A stretch of 64,000 bases of DNA from Oryzisolibacter sp. LB2S (lineage in GTDB: Bacteria > Pseudomonadota > Gammaproteobacteria > Burkholderiales > Burkholderiaceae_C), in the NCBI RefSeq assembly GCF_040732315.1, contig NZ_CP160388.1, positions 3,778,278 to 3,842,277 of the forward strand. The letters run 5' to 3'. Each line of letters starts with the position of its first letter. Within the stretch, counting starts at the first letter, position 1. Shown one piece after another: positions 24,312 to 32,683 of this stretch. The position numbers and the translations under genes were made by a program. Under the pieces are notes generated by a model. The model was not told where the DNA came from. It made no database searches and saw nothing but the letters and a program-made list of their open reading frames with translations.

Positions 24312-26621
24312 ATGCCCGACAAGACGGCCCCGACCACCACCGACAAGCGTGCCCTGCTGCGCCAGGCCGCACTCGAGTACCACGAGTTTCCCCAGCCCGG
24401 CAAGATCACCATCGCGGCCACCAAGCAGATGGTCAACCAGCATGATCTGGCCTTGGCCTATTCGCCCGGGGTGGCCGCGCCCTGCGAGGAGATCGTGAAG
24501 GATCCGACGACGGCCTTCCGCTACACCTCGCGCGGCAATCTCGTGGGCGTGGTCTCCAACGGCACGGCAGTGCTGGGTCTGGGCGACATCGGCGCGCTGG
24601 CCAGCAAGCCCGTGATGGAGGGCAAGGGCGTGCTGTTCAAGAAGTTCTCGGGCATCGACGTGTTCGACATCGAGATCAACGAGAAGGACCCGGAAAAGCT
24701 CGTCGAGATCATTGCCGCGCTCGAGCCCACCTTTGGCGGCATCAACCTCGAGGACATCAAGGCGCCCGACTGCTTCTACGTCGAGCGCAAGCTGCGCGAG
24801 CGCATGAAGATCCCGGTCTTCCATGACGACCAGCATGGCACGGCCATCGTCGTGGGCGCGGCCATACTGAACGGCCTGAAGGTGGCGGGCAAGGACATCC
24901 GACAGGTCAAGCTGGTCGCCTCCGGTGCGGGTGCGGCGGCGCTGGCCTGCCTGGGCCTGCTGGTCAAGCTCGGCCTGCCGCGCGAGAACATCTGGGTGAC
25001 CGACCTGGCCGGCGTGGTGTACGAGGGCCGCACCGAGCTCATGGACGAGGACAAGGCCTTCTTCGCACAGAAGACCGATCTGCGCACGCTCTCGCAGGTG
25101 ATTGCCGGCGCCGATGTCTTTCTGGGCCTGTCGGCCGGCGGCGTGCTCAAGAAGGACATGGTGGCGCAGATGGCGCCGCGCCCGCTGGTCTTTGCGCTTG
25201 CCAACCCCAACCCCGAGATCACGCCCGAGGACGTGAAGGCGGTGCGCGACGACGCCATCATCGCCACGGGCCGCACCGACTACCCGAACCAGGTCAACAA
25301 CGTCCTGTGCTTCCCCTATATCTTCCGCGGCGCACTCGACTGCGGCGCGACCACCATCACCAAGGAGATGGAGATCGCCGCCGTCCACGCCATCGCCGAG
25401 TTGGCCCAGGCCGAGCAGAGCGAGGTGGTGGCCAAGGCCTATGCGGGCGAGGCCCTGGCCTTCGGTCCCGAGTACCTGATCCCCAAGCCGTTCGACCCGC
25501 GCCTGATGATGAAGATCGCGCCGGCCGTGGCCCAGGCGGCGTCGGATTCCGGCGTGGCGCTGCGTCCGATCGCGGACATGGATGCCTACCGCGACCATCT
25601 GCAGACCTTCGTCTACGCCTCGGGCACGACCATGAAGCCCATCTTCATGGCGGCCAAGCAGAGCGCCAAGAAGCGCGTGGCCTTCTCCGAGGGTGAGGAG
25701 GAGCGCGTACTGCGCGCCGCGCAGATCGTGGTCGACGAGCGCATTGCCCGCCCCACGCTGATCGGCCGACCCGAGGTCATCGCCCAGCGCATTGAGAAGT
25801 TCGGCCTGCGCCTGCGCGAGGGCCAGGACTACGACGTGGTCAACGTCGAGAACGACCACCGCTACCGCGACTTCTGGCAGACCTACCACCGCCTGACCGA
25901 GCGCAAGGGCGTGACGGTGCCCATCGCCAAGATCGAGATGCGCCGACGCCTGACGCTGATCGGCACCATGCTGCTGCACAAGGGCGAGGTCGACGGCCTG
26001 ATCTGCGGCACCTGGGGCCATACGGCGCACCACCTGCAGTATGTCGACCAGGTCATCGGCAAGCGCGCCGGCGTGCACACCTATGCCTGCATGAACGCCC
26101 TGATGCTGCCCGACCGCCAGCTCTTCGTCGTGGACACCCATGTGAACTACGACCCCACGGCCGAGCAGCTCGCCGAGATCACCATCATGGCGGCCGAGGA
26201 GGTCATGCGCTTTGGCCTCAAGCCCAAGGCCGCCCTGCTGTCGCACTCCAACTTCGGCCACAGCAACCAGCCCAGCGCCGTCAAGATGCGCGAGACGCTG
26301 GAGCTGCTGCGCGTGCAGGCCCCCTGGCTTGAGGTGGACGGCGAAATGCATGGCGATCTGGCCATCGACGGCAAGGCGCGACTGGCACTCATGCCCCACA
26401 GCACGCTGTCGGGCGATGCGAATCTGTTGGTCATGCCCAACATGGACGCCGCCAACATCGCCTACAACCTGCTCAAGACGGCGGCGGGCGGCAACATTGC
26501 CATCGGCCCGGTGCTGTTGGGCGCCGGTGCCCCCGTGCACATCCTCACGCCCAGCACCACCGTGCGCCGCCTCGTGAACATGACGGCACTCACGGTCGCC
26601 GACGCCAACGCCACGCGCTGA
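24312..26621 (+). CDS. maeB: NADP-dependent malic enzyme (malate to pyruvate, CO2 and NADPH)
   Basis: 769 residues, the full length of the large hybrid malic enzymes. Residues 1-170 are the malic N-terminal domain (LALAYSPGVAAPCEEI, catalytic region FHDDQHGTAIV), 170-420 the Rossmann domain (LVASGAGAAALACLGLLVKLG), and about 430-769 a phosphotransacetylase-like regulatory domain (KKRVAFSEGEEERVLRAAQ, LMLPDRQLFVVDTHVN). The phosphotransacetylase part is known in MaeB to sense acetyl-CoA rather than to catalyse. It replenishes NADPH and pyruvate during growth on organic acids. It stands alone and is followed by a hairpin at 26669. Confidence 0.95.
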   Translation: MPDKTAPTTTDKRALLRQAALEYHEFPQPGKITIAATKQMVNQHDLALAYSPGVAAPCEEIVKDPTTAFRYTSRGNLVGVVSNGTAVLGLGDIGALASKPVMEGKGVLFKKFSGIDVFDIEINEKDPEKLVEIIAALEPTFGGINLEDIKAPDCFYVERKLRERMKIPVFHDDQHGTAIVVGAAILNGLKVAGKDIRQVKLVASGAGAAALACLGLLVKLGLPRENIWVTDLAGVVYEGRTELMDEDKAFFAQKTDLRTLSQVIAGADVFLGLSAGGVLKKDMVAQMAPRPLVFALANPNPEITPEDVKAVRDDAIIATGRTDYPNQVNNVLCFPYIFRGALDCGATTITKEMEIAAVHAIAELAQAEQSEVVAKAYAGEALAFGPEYLIPKPFDPRLMMKIAPAVAQAASDSGVALRPIADMDAYRDHLQTFVYASGTTMKPIFMAAKQSAKKRVAFSEGEEERVLRAAQIVVDERIARPTLIGRPEVIAQRIEKFGLRLREGQDYDVVNVENDHRYRDFWQTYHRLTERKGVTVPIAKIEMRRRLTLIGTMLLHKGEVDGLICGTWGHTAHHLQYVDQVIGKRAGVHTYACMNALMLPDRQLFVVDTHVNYDPTAEQLAEITIMAAEEVMRFGLKPKAALLSHSNFGHSNQPSAVKMRETLELLRVQAPWLEVDGEMHGDLAIDGKARLALMPHSTLSGDANLLVMPNMDAANIAYNLLKTAAGGNIAIGPVLLGAGAPVHILTPSTTVRRLVNMTALTVADANATR

Positions 26622-26668
26622 CCGCGGCCACCGCACACAGGGGTCAGCCCCTGGCAAACCCACACCGT

Positions 26669-26689
26669 CCTGCCCATTTTTTGGGCAGG
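26669..26689 (+). terminator. hairpin after maeB
   Basis: CCTGCCCA and TGGGCAGG form an 8-bp stem around five T residues, 47 bases after the maeB stop. The downstream T content is modest, so termination may be partial. Confidence 0.6.
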
Positions 26690-26736
26690 CGCTTGCGTTT
26701 TGGTGGCGTTTTTGTCACACTAGCCGGCTGAAAACT

Positions 26737-26748
26737 CGGGTTAACCCG
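26737..26748. promoter_or_regulatory. 12-bp perfect palindrome before the RNase gene
   Basis: CGGGTTAACCCG lies 22 bases upstream of the RNase start codon, where a repressor or the ribosome-binding region could be affected. No regulator is known here. Confidence 0.3.
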
Positions 26749-26770
26749 CGATTTTCGAAAGGTGTAGTGG

Positions 26771-27178
26771 ATGTTGAAGGCTGCCGCCATCCGGGCGTAC
26801 AAGGCAACCGTTGTGTCGTGCGCTCTGGGTGCTGCGCTGGCGCTTGCGCCGACCGGCGCGTGGGCGCGGCAGCCGTCCAGTGCAACGGCCACCCCCACCA
26901 TCGCGCTGGCCGATTTGCCCTCGCAGGGGCGGGCCACCTATGCGCTGATTCATGAGGGCGGGCCTTTCCCATACGACAAGGATGGTTCGGTGTTCGGCAA
27001 TCGCGAGCGGCTTCTCCCCCCGCACAAGCGTGGCTACTACCGTGAGTACACGGTACGGACGCCGGGCGTGCGCCATCGTGGCGCGCGGCGCATCGTCTGT
27101 GGAGGCGCTCCGCGCACCCCCGACGCCTGCTACTACACCCAGGACCACTACGCGAGCTTTCGGGAAATCAGGAAGTAG
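26771..27178 (+). CDS. secreted guanyl-specific (barnase/RNase Sa-like) ribonuclease
   Basis: 135 residues. An N-terminal signal peptide is evident (basic start, hydrophobic run, ALAPTGAWA before RQ). The mature part fits the microbial guanyl-RNase family: LADLPSQGRATYALIHEGGPFPYDKDG, VFGNRERLLP with the catalytic Glu region, YYREYTVRTPG with catalytic Glu/Arg, GARRIVCGG, and the C-terminal catalytic His in YYTQDHYASF. Two extra Cys may form a disulfide. It cleaves single-stranded RNA after G and is likely exported. A barstar-family inhibitor gene follows, as expected for cell self-protection. Confidence 0.88.
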   Translation: MLKAAAIRAYKATVVSCALGAALALAPTGAWARQPSSATATPTIALADLPSQGRATYALIHEGGPFPYDKDGSVFGNRERLLPPHKRGYYREYTVRTPGVRHRGARRIVCGGAPRTPDACYYTQDHYASFREIRK

Positions 27179-27315
27179 CCATGGTGATGTCGTCCAGCGC
27201 AGATATCGTGGTGCGGGCCGATGCATCACATGATGTGTTCATTCATCCGCAGCACTACAACTCCACGGCTGCGGACGCTTCGATTCGTGGATCTCTAAGA
27301 GAAAGAGCAACGGAG

Positions 27316-27741
27316 ATGGAAACGCCACTTCGTAAAGACCAGGACTCGCTGCTGCGCGGCGTACGTCCCAACATCGTGCAGTCGATACGCGCCTATCGCG
27401 TGCACGACCTGCAGGAGGCGGCGCGCCTGCTGGGCCACCACTTCCTGTACGCCAACCTGGCGCATGCGCAGACCAAGCAGGATGTGCTGGAGCTGATTGC
27501 CACGCAGTTCACCTTTCCGGCGCATTTCGGCAAGAACTTCGATGCGCTGTACGACTGCATGACCGACCCGCTGCACAAGTCGGGCCCGCAACCGGGCTTT
27601 GTCGTCGTGCTCGACCAGATCCCGGCGACCGTGAAGTTCGACAAGGAAGCGCGCGAGCAGCTGCTGGACATCTTCCGCGACGCGGCCGACTACTGGAGCG
27701 ACCGCAAGATCGCCTTCCGCTGCTTCTATTCTTTTCTGTAG
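27316..27741 (+). CDS. barstar-family RNase inhibitor
   Basis: 141 residues from the ATG at 27316, preceded by AAGAGAAAGAG. The barstar fold is clear: TKQDVLELIATQFTFPAHFGKNFDALYDCMTD (the helix-loop that covers the RNase active site, with the conserved FGKNWDAL-like stretch), then FVVVLDQIP and the C-terminal strand KIAFRCFYSFL. An in-frame ATG at 27181 would add 45 unrelated residues; I prefer the later start. It should bind and block the barnase-like enzyme encoded just upstream in the cytoplasm. Confidence 0.88.
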   Translation: METPLRKDQDSLLRGVRPNIVQSIRAYRVHDLQEAARLLGHHFLYANLAHAQTKQDVLELIATQFTFPAHFGKNFDALYDCMTDPLHKSGPQPGFVVVLDQIPATVKFDKEAREQLLDIFRDAADYWSDRKIAFRCFYSFL

Positions 27742-27776
27742 CCCGTTCCGCATCCGCCGGCCAGGCGGAACGGGCT
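27740..27776 (+). terminator. strong hairpin after the barstar gene
   Basis: AGCCCGTTCCGC pairs perfectly with GCGGAACGGGCT around a 13-base loop. It overlaps the barstar stop codon. No T tract follows, so it may stabilise the 3' end rather than terminate by itself. Confidence 0.55.
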
Positions 27777-27821
27777 GATGTGGCGCACCATGGCGCCGCC
27801 TCCCAGGCCATAGAAATAGAG

Positions 27822-27932
27822 ATGGACATCTCAGGCGAGAAGATGCCCACGGACAAGCTGGTGGACATCTCCCCGCTGGCGCTGCGCATGAGCAGCCCGT
27901 TCAACGCCGGCTACTGGCTGGCAGCCGCCTGA
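27822..27932 (+). pseudogene. short open frame, possible C-terminal gene fragment
   Basis: 36 codons (MDISGEKMPTDKLVDISPLALRM... ending SSPFNAGYWLAAA) with codon use like a real gene, but no ribosome-binding site and overlap with the end of rsmA on the other strand. It may be the remnant tail of a lost gene, or chance. Confidence 0.2.
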
Positions 27933-28699
27933 CCAGGCGGCGCGATCTCCTGCGCCAGCCGCACATAGTCCTGCACCGGCACCTCCTCGGCGCGGCGCCG
28001 GGTGTCGAAGTCGCCGCCATAGCCGCGCGCGTCCAGCCACTGCCCGAGGCTGTGGCGCAGCAGCTTGCGCCGCTGGCTGAAGGCCACCTGCACCAGCTCC
28101 GACAGCAGCGCCACGTCCACCGCCGCGGGCTCGGCGTGGGGCAGCATGCGCACCACGGCGCTGTCCACCCTGGGCGGCGGGTCGAAGCTCTCGGGCGGCA
28201 CGAACAGCACATCCTCCATGGCGTAGCGCCACTGCAGCATGACCGACAGGCGCCCATAGGCCGCCGTGGCGGGCTGGGCCACCATGCGGTCTATGACCTC
28301 CTTCTGCAGCATGAAATGCTGGTCCTCCACGACCTGCACATGGTCCAGCAGATGGAACAGTATGGGCGTGGAGATGTTGTAGGGCAGGTTGCCCACGACT
28401 CTGATTTTTGTAGCTGCCAGCGCTTGCGCCACCTGCGTAAAGTCCACTTTCAGCACATCGGATTCGATGACGTCGAGCTGGCCGTGCTGGCGCAGGCGCA
28501 GGGCCAGGTCGCGGTCGAGCTCGATCACCGTGAGCCGCCCCAGGCGCTCGACCAGCGGCTGGGTCAGCGCCGCCAGGCCCGGGCCGATCTCCACCATGGG
28601 CTGGCCCGGGCGCGGCGCGATGGCGCGCACGATGGCGTCGATGATGCCGGGGTCGCTGAGGAAATGCTGGCCGAAGCGCTTGCGTGCGATGTGCTTCAT
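27911..28699 (-). CDS. rsmA: 16S rRNA (adenine1518-N6/adenine1519-N6)-dimethyltransferase
   Basis: 262 residues from the ATG at 28699 (MKHIARKRFGQHFL, the invariant KsgA opening). AdoMet loop VEIGPGLAALT, acidic VIELDRDLA and the catalytic motif IV GNLPYNIST are intact. It dimethylates two adenines near the 3' end of 16S rRNA in late 30S assembly. A GTG at 28714 overlapping the surA stop is a possible alternative start. The order lptD-surA-rsmA is the classical envelope/ribosome cluster, here without pdxA between surA and rsmA. Residues about 86-100 coincide with a dispersed repeat. Confidence 0.95.
   Translation of the reverse strand: MKHIARKRFGQHFLSDPGIIDAIVRAIAPRPGQPMVEIGPGLAALTQPLVERLGRLTVIELDRDLALRLRQHGQLDVIESDVLKVDFTQVAQALAATKIRVVGNLPYNISTPILFHLLDHVQVVEDQHFMLQKEVIDRMVAQPATAAYGRLSVMLQWRYAMEDVLFVPPESFDPPPRVDSAVVRMLPHAEPAAVDVALLSELVQVAFSQRRKLLRHSLGQWLDARGYGGDFDTRRRAEEVPVQDYVRLAQEIAPPGQAAASQ
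28397..28441 (-). repeat. dispersed-palindrome match inside rsmA
   Basis: On the minus strand: AAAGTGGACTTTACGCAGG, GGCGCAAGCGCTGG, CAGCTACAAAAATCAGAG. It encodes VAQALAATKIR just before motif IV. The protein length here equals that of E. coli KsgA, so nothing seems inserted. Confidence 0.5.
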
Positions 28700-28710
28700 G
28701 GGCGGCGAGG

Positions 28711-30105
28711 TCACTGCGGTGCGTCGCGGTATTCCACGTAGGCGCGGCCGCGCGCCTCCTGGATCCAGGTGGTGAAGGCCTCCTCGAGCTTTTTCTCGCG
28801 CACGGTGTCGCGCACCATGTCGCGCTGCTCGCGCTGCGTGAGCTTGGCCTCGCGGCGCTCGAGCAGCTCGATCAGGTGCACGCCGAAGCGCGACACCACG
28901 GGCTGGCTGATCTCGCCGGGCCTCAGGGCATCGAGCGCCTGCTCGAACTCGGGCACATAGCGGCCCGGGCCGGCCCAGCCCAGATCGCCCCCGCTCTTGG
29001 CGCTGCCGTCCTGCGAATACTCGCGCGCCAGCGTGGCGAAGTCGGCCTGGCCGCGCAGCACGCGCTCGCGCATCTCCTCCAGGCGCGCCGCGGCCTGGCG
29101 CTCGGACAGGCCGGCGCCCACGCGCAGCAGGATGTGGCGCGCATGGTTCTGTATGGCCACGGTGGGCACGCCGCCCTGGCCCCGGTCCACCACCTTCAGG
29201 ATGTGAAAGCCCGCGGGCGAGCGCAGCGGCCCGACCACCGTGCCCACGGCCGCCTGCTGCACGGCATTGACGAACAGCTCGGGATAGCGGTCGGCCGGGC
29301 GCATGCCCAGCACGGGGCCGCCCGCGCCCTCGGGCGCGTCGGAGTATTCGCGCGCCAGCGCGATGAAGTCGGCGCCGCCGGCGAGCTTGTCCACCACCTC
29401 CTGGGCACGCTCGAGGCGCCGCGCCACCTCCTCGGGGCTGGCGTTCTCGGCCACCTTGACCAGGATATGCCCGAGGTTCAGCTCCATGCGGCCCGGCGCG
29501 GCGTCCTTCTGCTGCTCGCGCAGGTATTGATCGACCTCCAGGTCGCTCACGCGCACGCGCGCATCGACCTCGCGCTCGCGCACGCGCACGGCGAGCAGCT
29601 GGTTGCGCAGATCGTCACGGAAGCGCTCCTTGCTCACGCCGTCCTGCGCCAGGCGCCGGTGCATCTCCTGCACGCTGATGTCGTTCTGCCGGGCCACGGA
29701 CTGCTCGGCCTGGTCGATGGCGTAGTCATCGACCTTGATGCCCGCCTCCTTGGCCAGCTGGACCTGGATCTTCTCGAGGATCAGGCGCTCGAGCACCTCC
29801 TTGAGCAGCTGCGCATGCGGCGGCATGGCAACGCCCTGGCCCGCGAGCTGCTGCGCCACGCGCTCGGCGCGCTGCACCACCTCGTTGTTGGTGATGGGCT
29901 CGGAGTTGACCACGGCGACGATGAAGTCGGCCTGGCGCACGCCGGTGCTGCCGCCCGCGGGCGGCAGCACGTTGGCGGGCGAGGGCAGCCGCATGGCGCC
30001 GGCGCCGGCCGAGGGCCTGAGCCCCTGGGCCTGGGCGGCCAGCGCCGTCAGGCAGGCCAGGGCCAGGGGCAGGACACGGTGTTTCATGGCGTAGGAAGCA
30101 TTCAT
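28711..30105 (-). CDS. surA: periplasmic chaperone and peptidyl-prolyl isomerase SurA
   Basis: 464 residues. Signal peptide (MKHRVLPLALACLTALAAQAQG), then the SurA N-terminal chaperone domain (IVAVVNSEPITNNEVVQRAERV...). Two parvulin domains follow: ELNLGHILVKV...GFHILKV and HARHILLRVG...FGVHLIEL, and a C-terminal helix (WIQEARGRAYVEYRD). It escorts outer-membrane proteins such as LptD, whose gene lies directly upstream 32 bases away. The first ATG (30105) and the ATG at 30087 are both possible starts; the latter gives a more typical signal peptide. Confidence 0.95.
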   Translation of the reverse strand: MNASYAMKHRVLPLALACLTALAAQAQGLRPSAGAGAMRLPSPANVLPPAGGSTGVRQADFIVAVVNSEPITNNEVVQRAERVAQQLAGQGVAMPPHAQLLKEVLERLILEKIQVQLAKEAGIKVDDYAIDQAEQSVARQNDISVQEMHRRLAQDGVSKERFRDDLRNQLLAVRVREREVDARVRVSDLEVDQYLREQQKDAAPGRMELNLGHILVKVAENASPEEVARRLERAQEVVDKLAGGADFIALAREYSDAPEGAGGPVLGMRPADRYPELFVNAVQQAAVGTVVGPLRSPAGFHILKVVDRGQGGVPTVAIQNHARHILLRVGAGLSERQAAARLEEMRERVLRGQADFATLAREYSQDGSAKSGGDLGWAGPGRYVPEFEQALDALRPGEISQPVVSRFGVHLIELLERREAKLTQREQRDMVRDTVREKKLEEAFTTWIQEARGRAYVEYRDAPQ

Positions 30106-30137
30106 GGTGCAAGGTGCATCGCGGCTGCGCGATGCGT

Positions 30138-32597
30138 TCAATCGTATTGGCTGAATCGGCTGGGCGTGCTCACGTTGTCGCCCAGATAGCGGTAGCCCGG
30201 CACATAGCTTTGCAGCGTGGACAGCGGGTTGGAGCCGAAGGACAGGCGCGAGAAGCCACGGAACTCCAGCTGGAACATCAGGCGTGAACTGGAGGACACG
30301 ACGCTGCTTTGCAGGCGCTCGAGCACCACGCGGCCAATCCAGCAGCAGCTCTCGTACTCGAGGCCGACGATGGTGTCCACGAGCTTGCGGTCCTGCAGGC
30401 TGTAGTTGAGCCGGCCCACGCTGTACCAGCGCCCGCCGCTGCGGCCCTTGTCGCCCACGCTGCCGCGGTCTCCCCACAGGTCGTTGAGCGGCCATTGCCA
30501 GCCCAGGTCGACCTGCTCGCTGGGCACGGTGATCAGGTCCGTGATCTTCTGCATGCGGTAGGCCAGGTTGACCGTGCGGTAGGCGCCCGGCGAATAGCGC
30601 AGGGCCATGGTCGTGCGCAGCGAGCGCCCGGTCTTGTGGTTGTACTGCACGGTGGAGTCGAAGCCCCATTGCGGCGTCCAGTTCAGGCCCGCGCCCAGCA
30701 GCACGTCCGACAGCCGGTCGCTCACCACCGTGCCGCCCGGCAGCGTCACCTTCTGGTCGGCAAAGCGCAGGCGCTGCGCGATGCCAAAGCGTGCGGCCTC
30801 GGCCCCGGTCTCCTCGTGCAGCAGGCGCGTGGTCACGCCCAGCGTGAGCAGGTTGTTGTCGGCGATGCGGTCATTGCCGCCGAAGGCGTTCTCGGTGTAG
30901 ATCGAGGCGAAGTTGAAGTCGTTGGCCGCCGTGTCGTACACCGGCAGCATGCTCTGGTCGCGGTAGGGCGTGTAGGTGTAGAAGGCGCGCGGCTCCAGCG
31001 TCTGCAGGTAGCTGCCGCCGAAGAGCTTGGCATCGCGCTCGAACACCAGGCCGCTGTCCAGGCTGAAGGTGGGCAGGCTGCGGCTGGCGCGGCGCTGGCC
31101 ATTGATCAGCGGGCCGTCGAGCTCGTACTGCGTGGCGTGCAGCTGCAGGCGCGGCGTGATGAAGCCGGCCGGCGCCAGGAAGGGCCGGCTGATCTGTGCC
31201 ACCGCATAGCTGCGCCGGCCGTTGGGCTGGGTGTAGAAGCCCAGCGGCGCCTCGAAGCGCGTGTGGTCCGCGTCCACCGTCAGGTCCAGGCCCGCGGGCA
31301 GCTGCGTGGGCGCATAGCGCCAGTGCAGCTGGGGCAGGCGGTCGTAGGGCGGGGTGATGGGGGACGTGGGGTCCTGCAGGGTCTGCCACTTGAGCGCGCG
31401 CAGGCTCAGGCTGTGGTCGCCACGCCCCCAGTTGAGCGAGGCATCGCCCGGCAGCAGGCGCTGGGCGAGCTGGTTGTCCGCCGCGCCCAGCCTGGCGTCG
31501 CCCAGGCCGCTGATGCGCGAGGAGAAGTCGCGCCAGTAGTTGTCGTCGCTCACGCGCTTCATGTCGACGTTCAGCCCCACGTCGCCCACGGGGGTGTCCA
31601 GCGTCGCGCGGTGGCGCAGGCCGTAGGACCAGCGGTCGCGGTCGCGCAGCCGGTCGCCGGGCATGTAGCTGGCCGTGAGCTCGCCGCTGTAGCGCGGCTC
31701 CAGGTAGCGGAACTCTCCAGCCACGCCCACGCCGCGCCGCGTCATGATCATGGGGGTGATGGTCGCATCGCGGTTGGGCGCGATGTTCCAGTAATAGGGC
31801 TGCAGGTATTCCAGCCCGCTCACGCTGTCCAGGCCTATGGTGGGCGGCAGCAGGCCGGACTTGCGCCGGTCCGACAGCGGAAAGCTGATGTGCGGCACCG
31901 GCAGTATGGGCACACCCTTGAACTCGAGCACCCCGTCCTCGGCCACGCCCGTGTCCTCGGCGCGGTCCAGGTGGATGGTCTTGGCGCGCAATATCCAGTC
32001 GGGCTGCCAGGTGCGCTCGTCGTCACGCTGGCAGGTGGTGTAGGTCGCGTCGTGCACCACCGAGCGGTCGGAATCGAGAAAGTCCACGCGCGAGGCCTCG
32101 CCATGCGCCTGGGTCTCCAGAAAGCGGTAGCGCGCGTCGCTGAAGAAGCCCTTGAAGGCATCGACGCGCAGGTCCAGCTCCGTGCCCTCGTAGCGGTTGC
32201 CCGCGCGGTTGATGCGCACATGGCCGCGCGCCTTGGCCAGGTCCTCGACCACGTCGTAGTCCATGCGGTCGGCATGGATCACGGTGTCGCCGCGGCGCAG
32301 CTCGGCGTTGCCCTCGATGGTGGCGCTGATGTCGGGCTGGCCCGTGACATGGTCGCCGCGCACGAACACCGGCAGCTGCGAGCGGATGTCCGCCGGCACG
32401 CTCTCCTGCAGGCGCGGGCTGCTGCGCAGCGGCGGCGCCGGTGGCTCCTCGGCCTCGGTCTGGGCCAGCACGGCCAGCGGGACGCCGCACAGCATCAGCG
32501 CGGCCAGGCGCGCCAGCGCGCGGCGCGGCGGCAGCGGCGCGGCATGGTGCAAGGGCTGACGGGCAGGCTGGGCGTGAGACAAGAAGAGACGATCCAT
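30138..32597 (-). CDS. lptD: LPS-assembly outer-membrane protein LptD
   Basis: 819 residues. After a long basic signal peptide (to AVLAQ), a beta-jellyroll LptA-like domain (VRGDHVTGQPDISATIEGNAELRRGDTVIHADRMDYD) is followed by a 26-strand-type barrel ending in LSFGSNPLSTLQSYVPGYR. Cysteines that form the inter-domain disulfides are present (TTCQRDD early, YESCCWIG late). It inserts lipopolysaccharide into the outer leaflet with LptE. First gene of lptD-surA-rsmA; divergent from amgK with 86 bases between starts. Confidence 0.95.
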   Translation of the reverse strand: MDRLFLSHAQPARQPLHHAAPLPPRRALARLAALMLCGVPLAVLAQTEAEEPPAPPLRSSPRLQESVPADIRSQLPVFVRGDHVTGQPDISATIEGNAELRRGDTVIHADRMDYDVVEDLAKARGHVRINRAGNRYEGTELDLRVDAFKGFFSDARYRFLETQAHGEASRVDFLDSDRSVVHDATYTTCQRDDERTWQPDWILRAKTIHLDRAEDTGVAEDGVLEFKGVPILPVPHISFPLSDRRKSGLLPPTIGLDSVSGLEYLQPYYWNIAPNRDATITPMIMTRRGVGVAGEFRYLEPRYSGELTASYMPGDRLRDRDRWSYGLRHRATLDTPVGDVGLNVDMKRVSDDNYWRDFSSRISGLGDARLGAADNQLAQRLLPGDASLNWGRGDHSLSLRALKWQTLQDPTSPITPPYDRLPQLHWRYAPTQLPAGLDLTVDADHTRFEAPLGFYTQPNGRRSYAVAQISRPFLAPAGFITPRLQLHATQYELDGPLINGQRRASRSLPTFSLDSGLVFERDAKLFGGSYLQTLEPRAFYTYTPYRDQSMLPVYDTAANDFNFASIYTENAFGGNDRIADNNLLTLGVTTRLLHEETGAEAARFGIAQRLRFADQKVTLPGGTVVSDRLSDVLLGAGLNWTPQWGFDSTVQYNHKTGRSLRTTMALRYSPGAYRTVNLAYRMQKITDLITVPSEQVDLGWQWPLNDLWGDRGSVGDKGRSGGRWYSVGRLNYSLQDRKLVDTIVGLEYESCCWIGRVVLERLQSSVVSSSSRLMFQLEFRGFSRLSFGSNPLSTLQSYVPGYRYLGDNVSTPSRFSQYD

Positions 32598-32683
32598 GGA
32601 TTGCGAGGGGCGGCGGCGCGCAGCAGGCCGGCGCCGCGGGCCACCCGGTCGGTACGCACCGGGTTTGTAAAATCGGATTATCC

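Noticed and set aside
24063..26663. An 866-codon open frame opposite maeB
   Set aside because: Composition is that of a GC-driven antisense frame and maeB has all expected motifs.
27181..27315. Longer barstar protein starting at 27181
   Set aside because: The extra 45 residues do not resemble barstar, and the ATG at 27316 has a better upstream purine run and gives the usual fold start.
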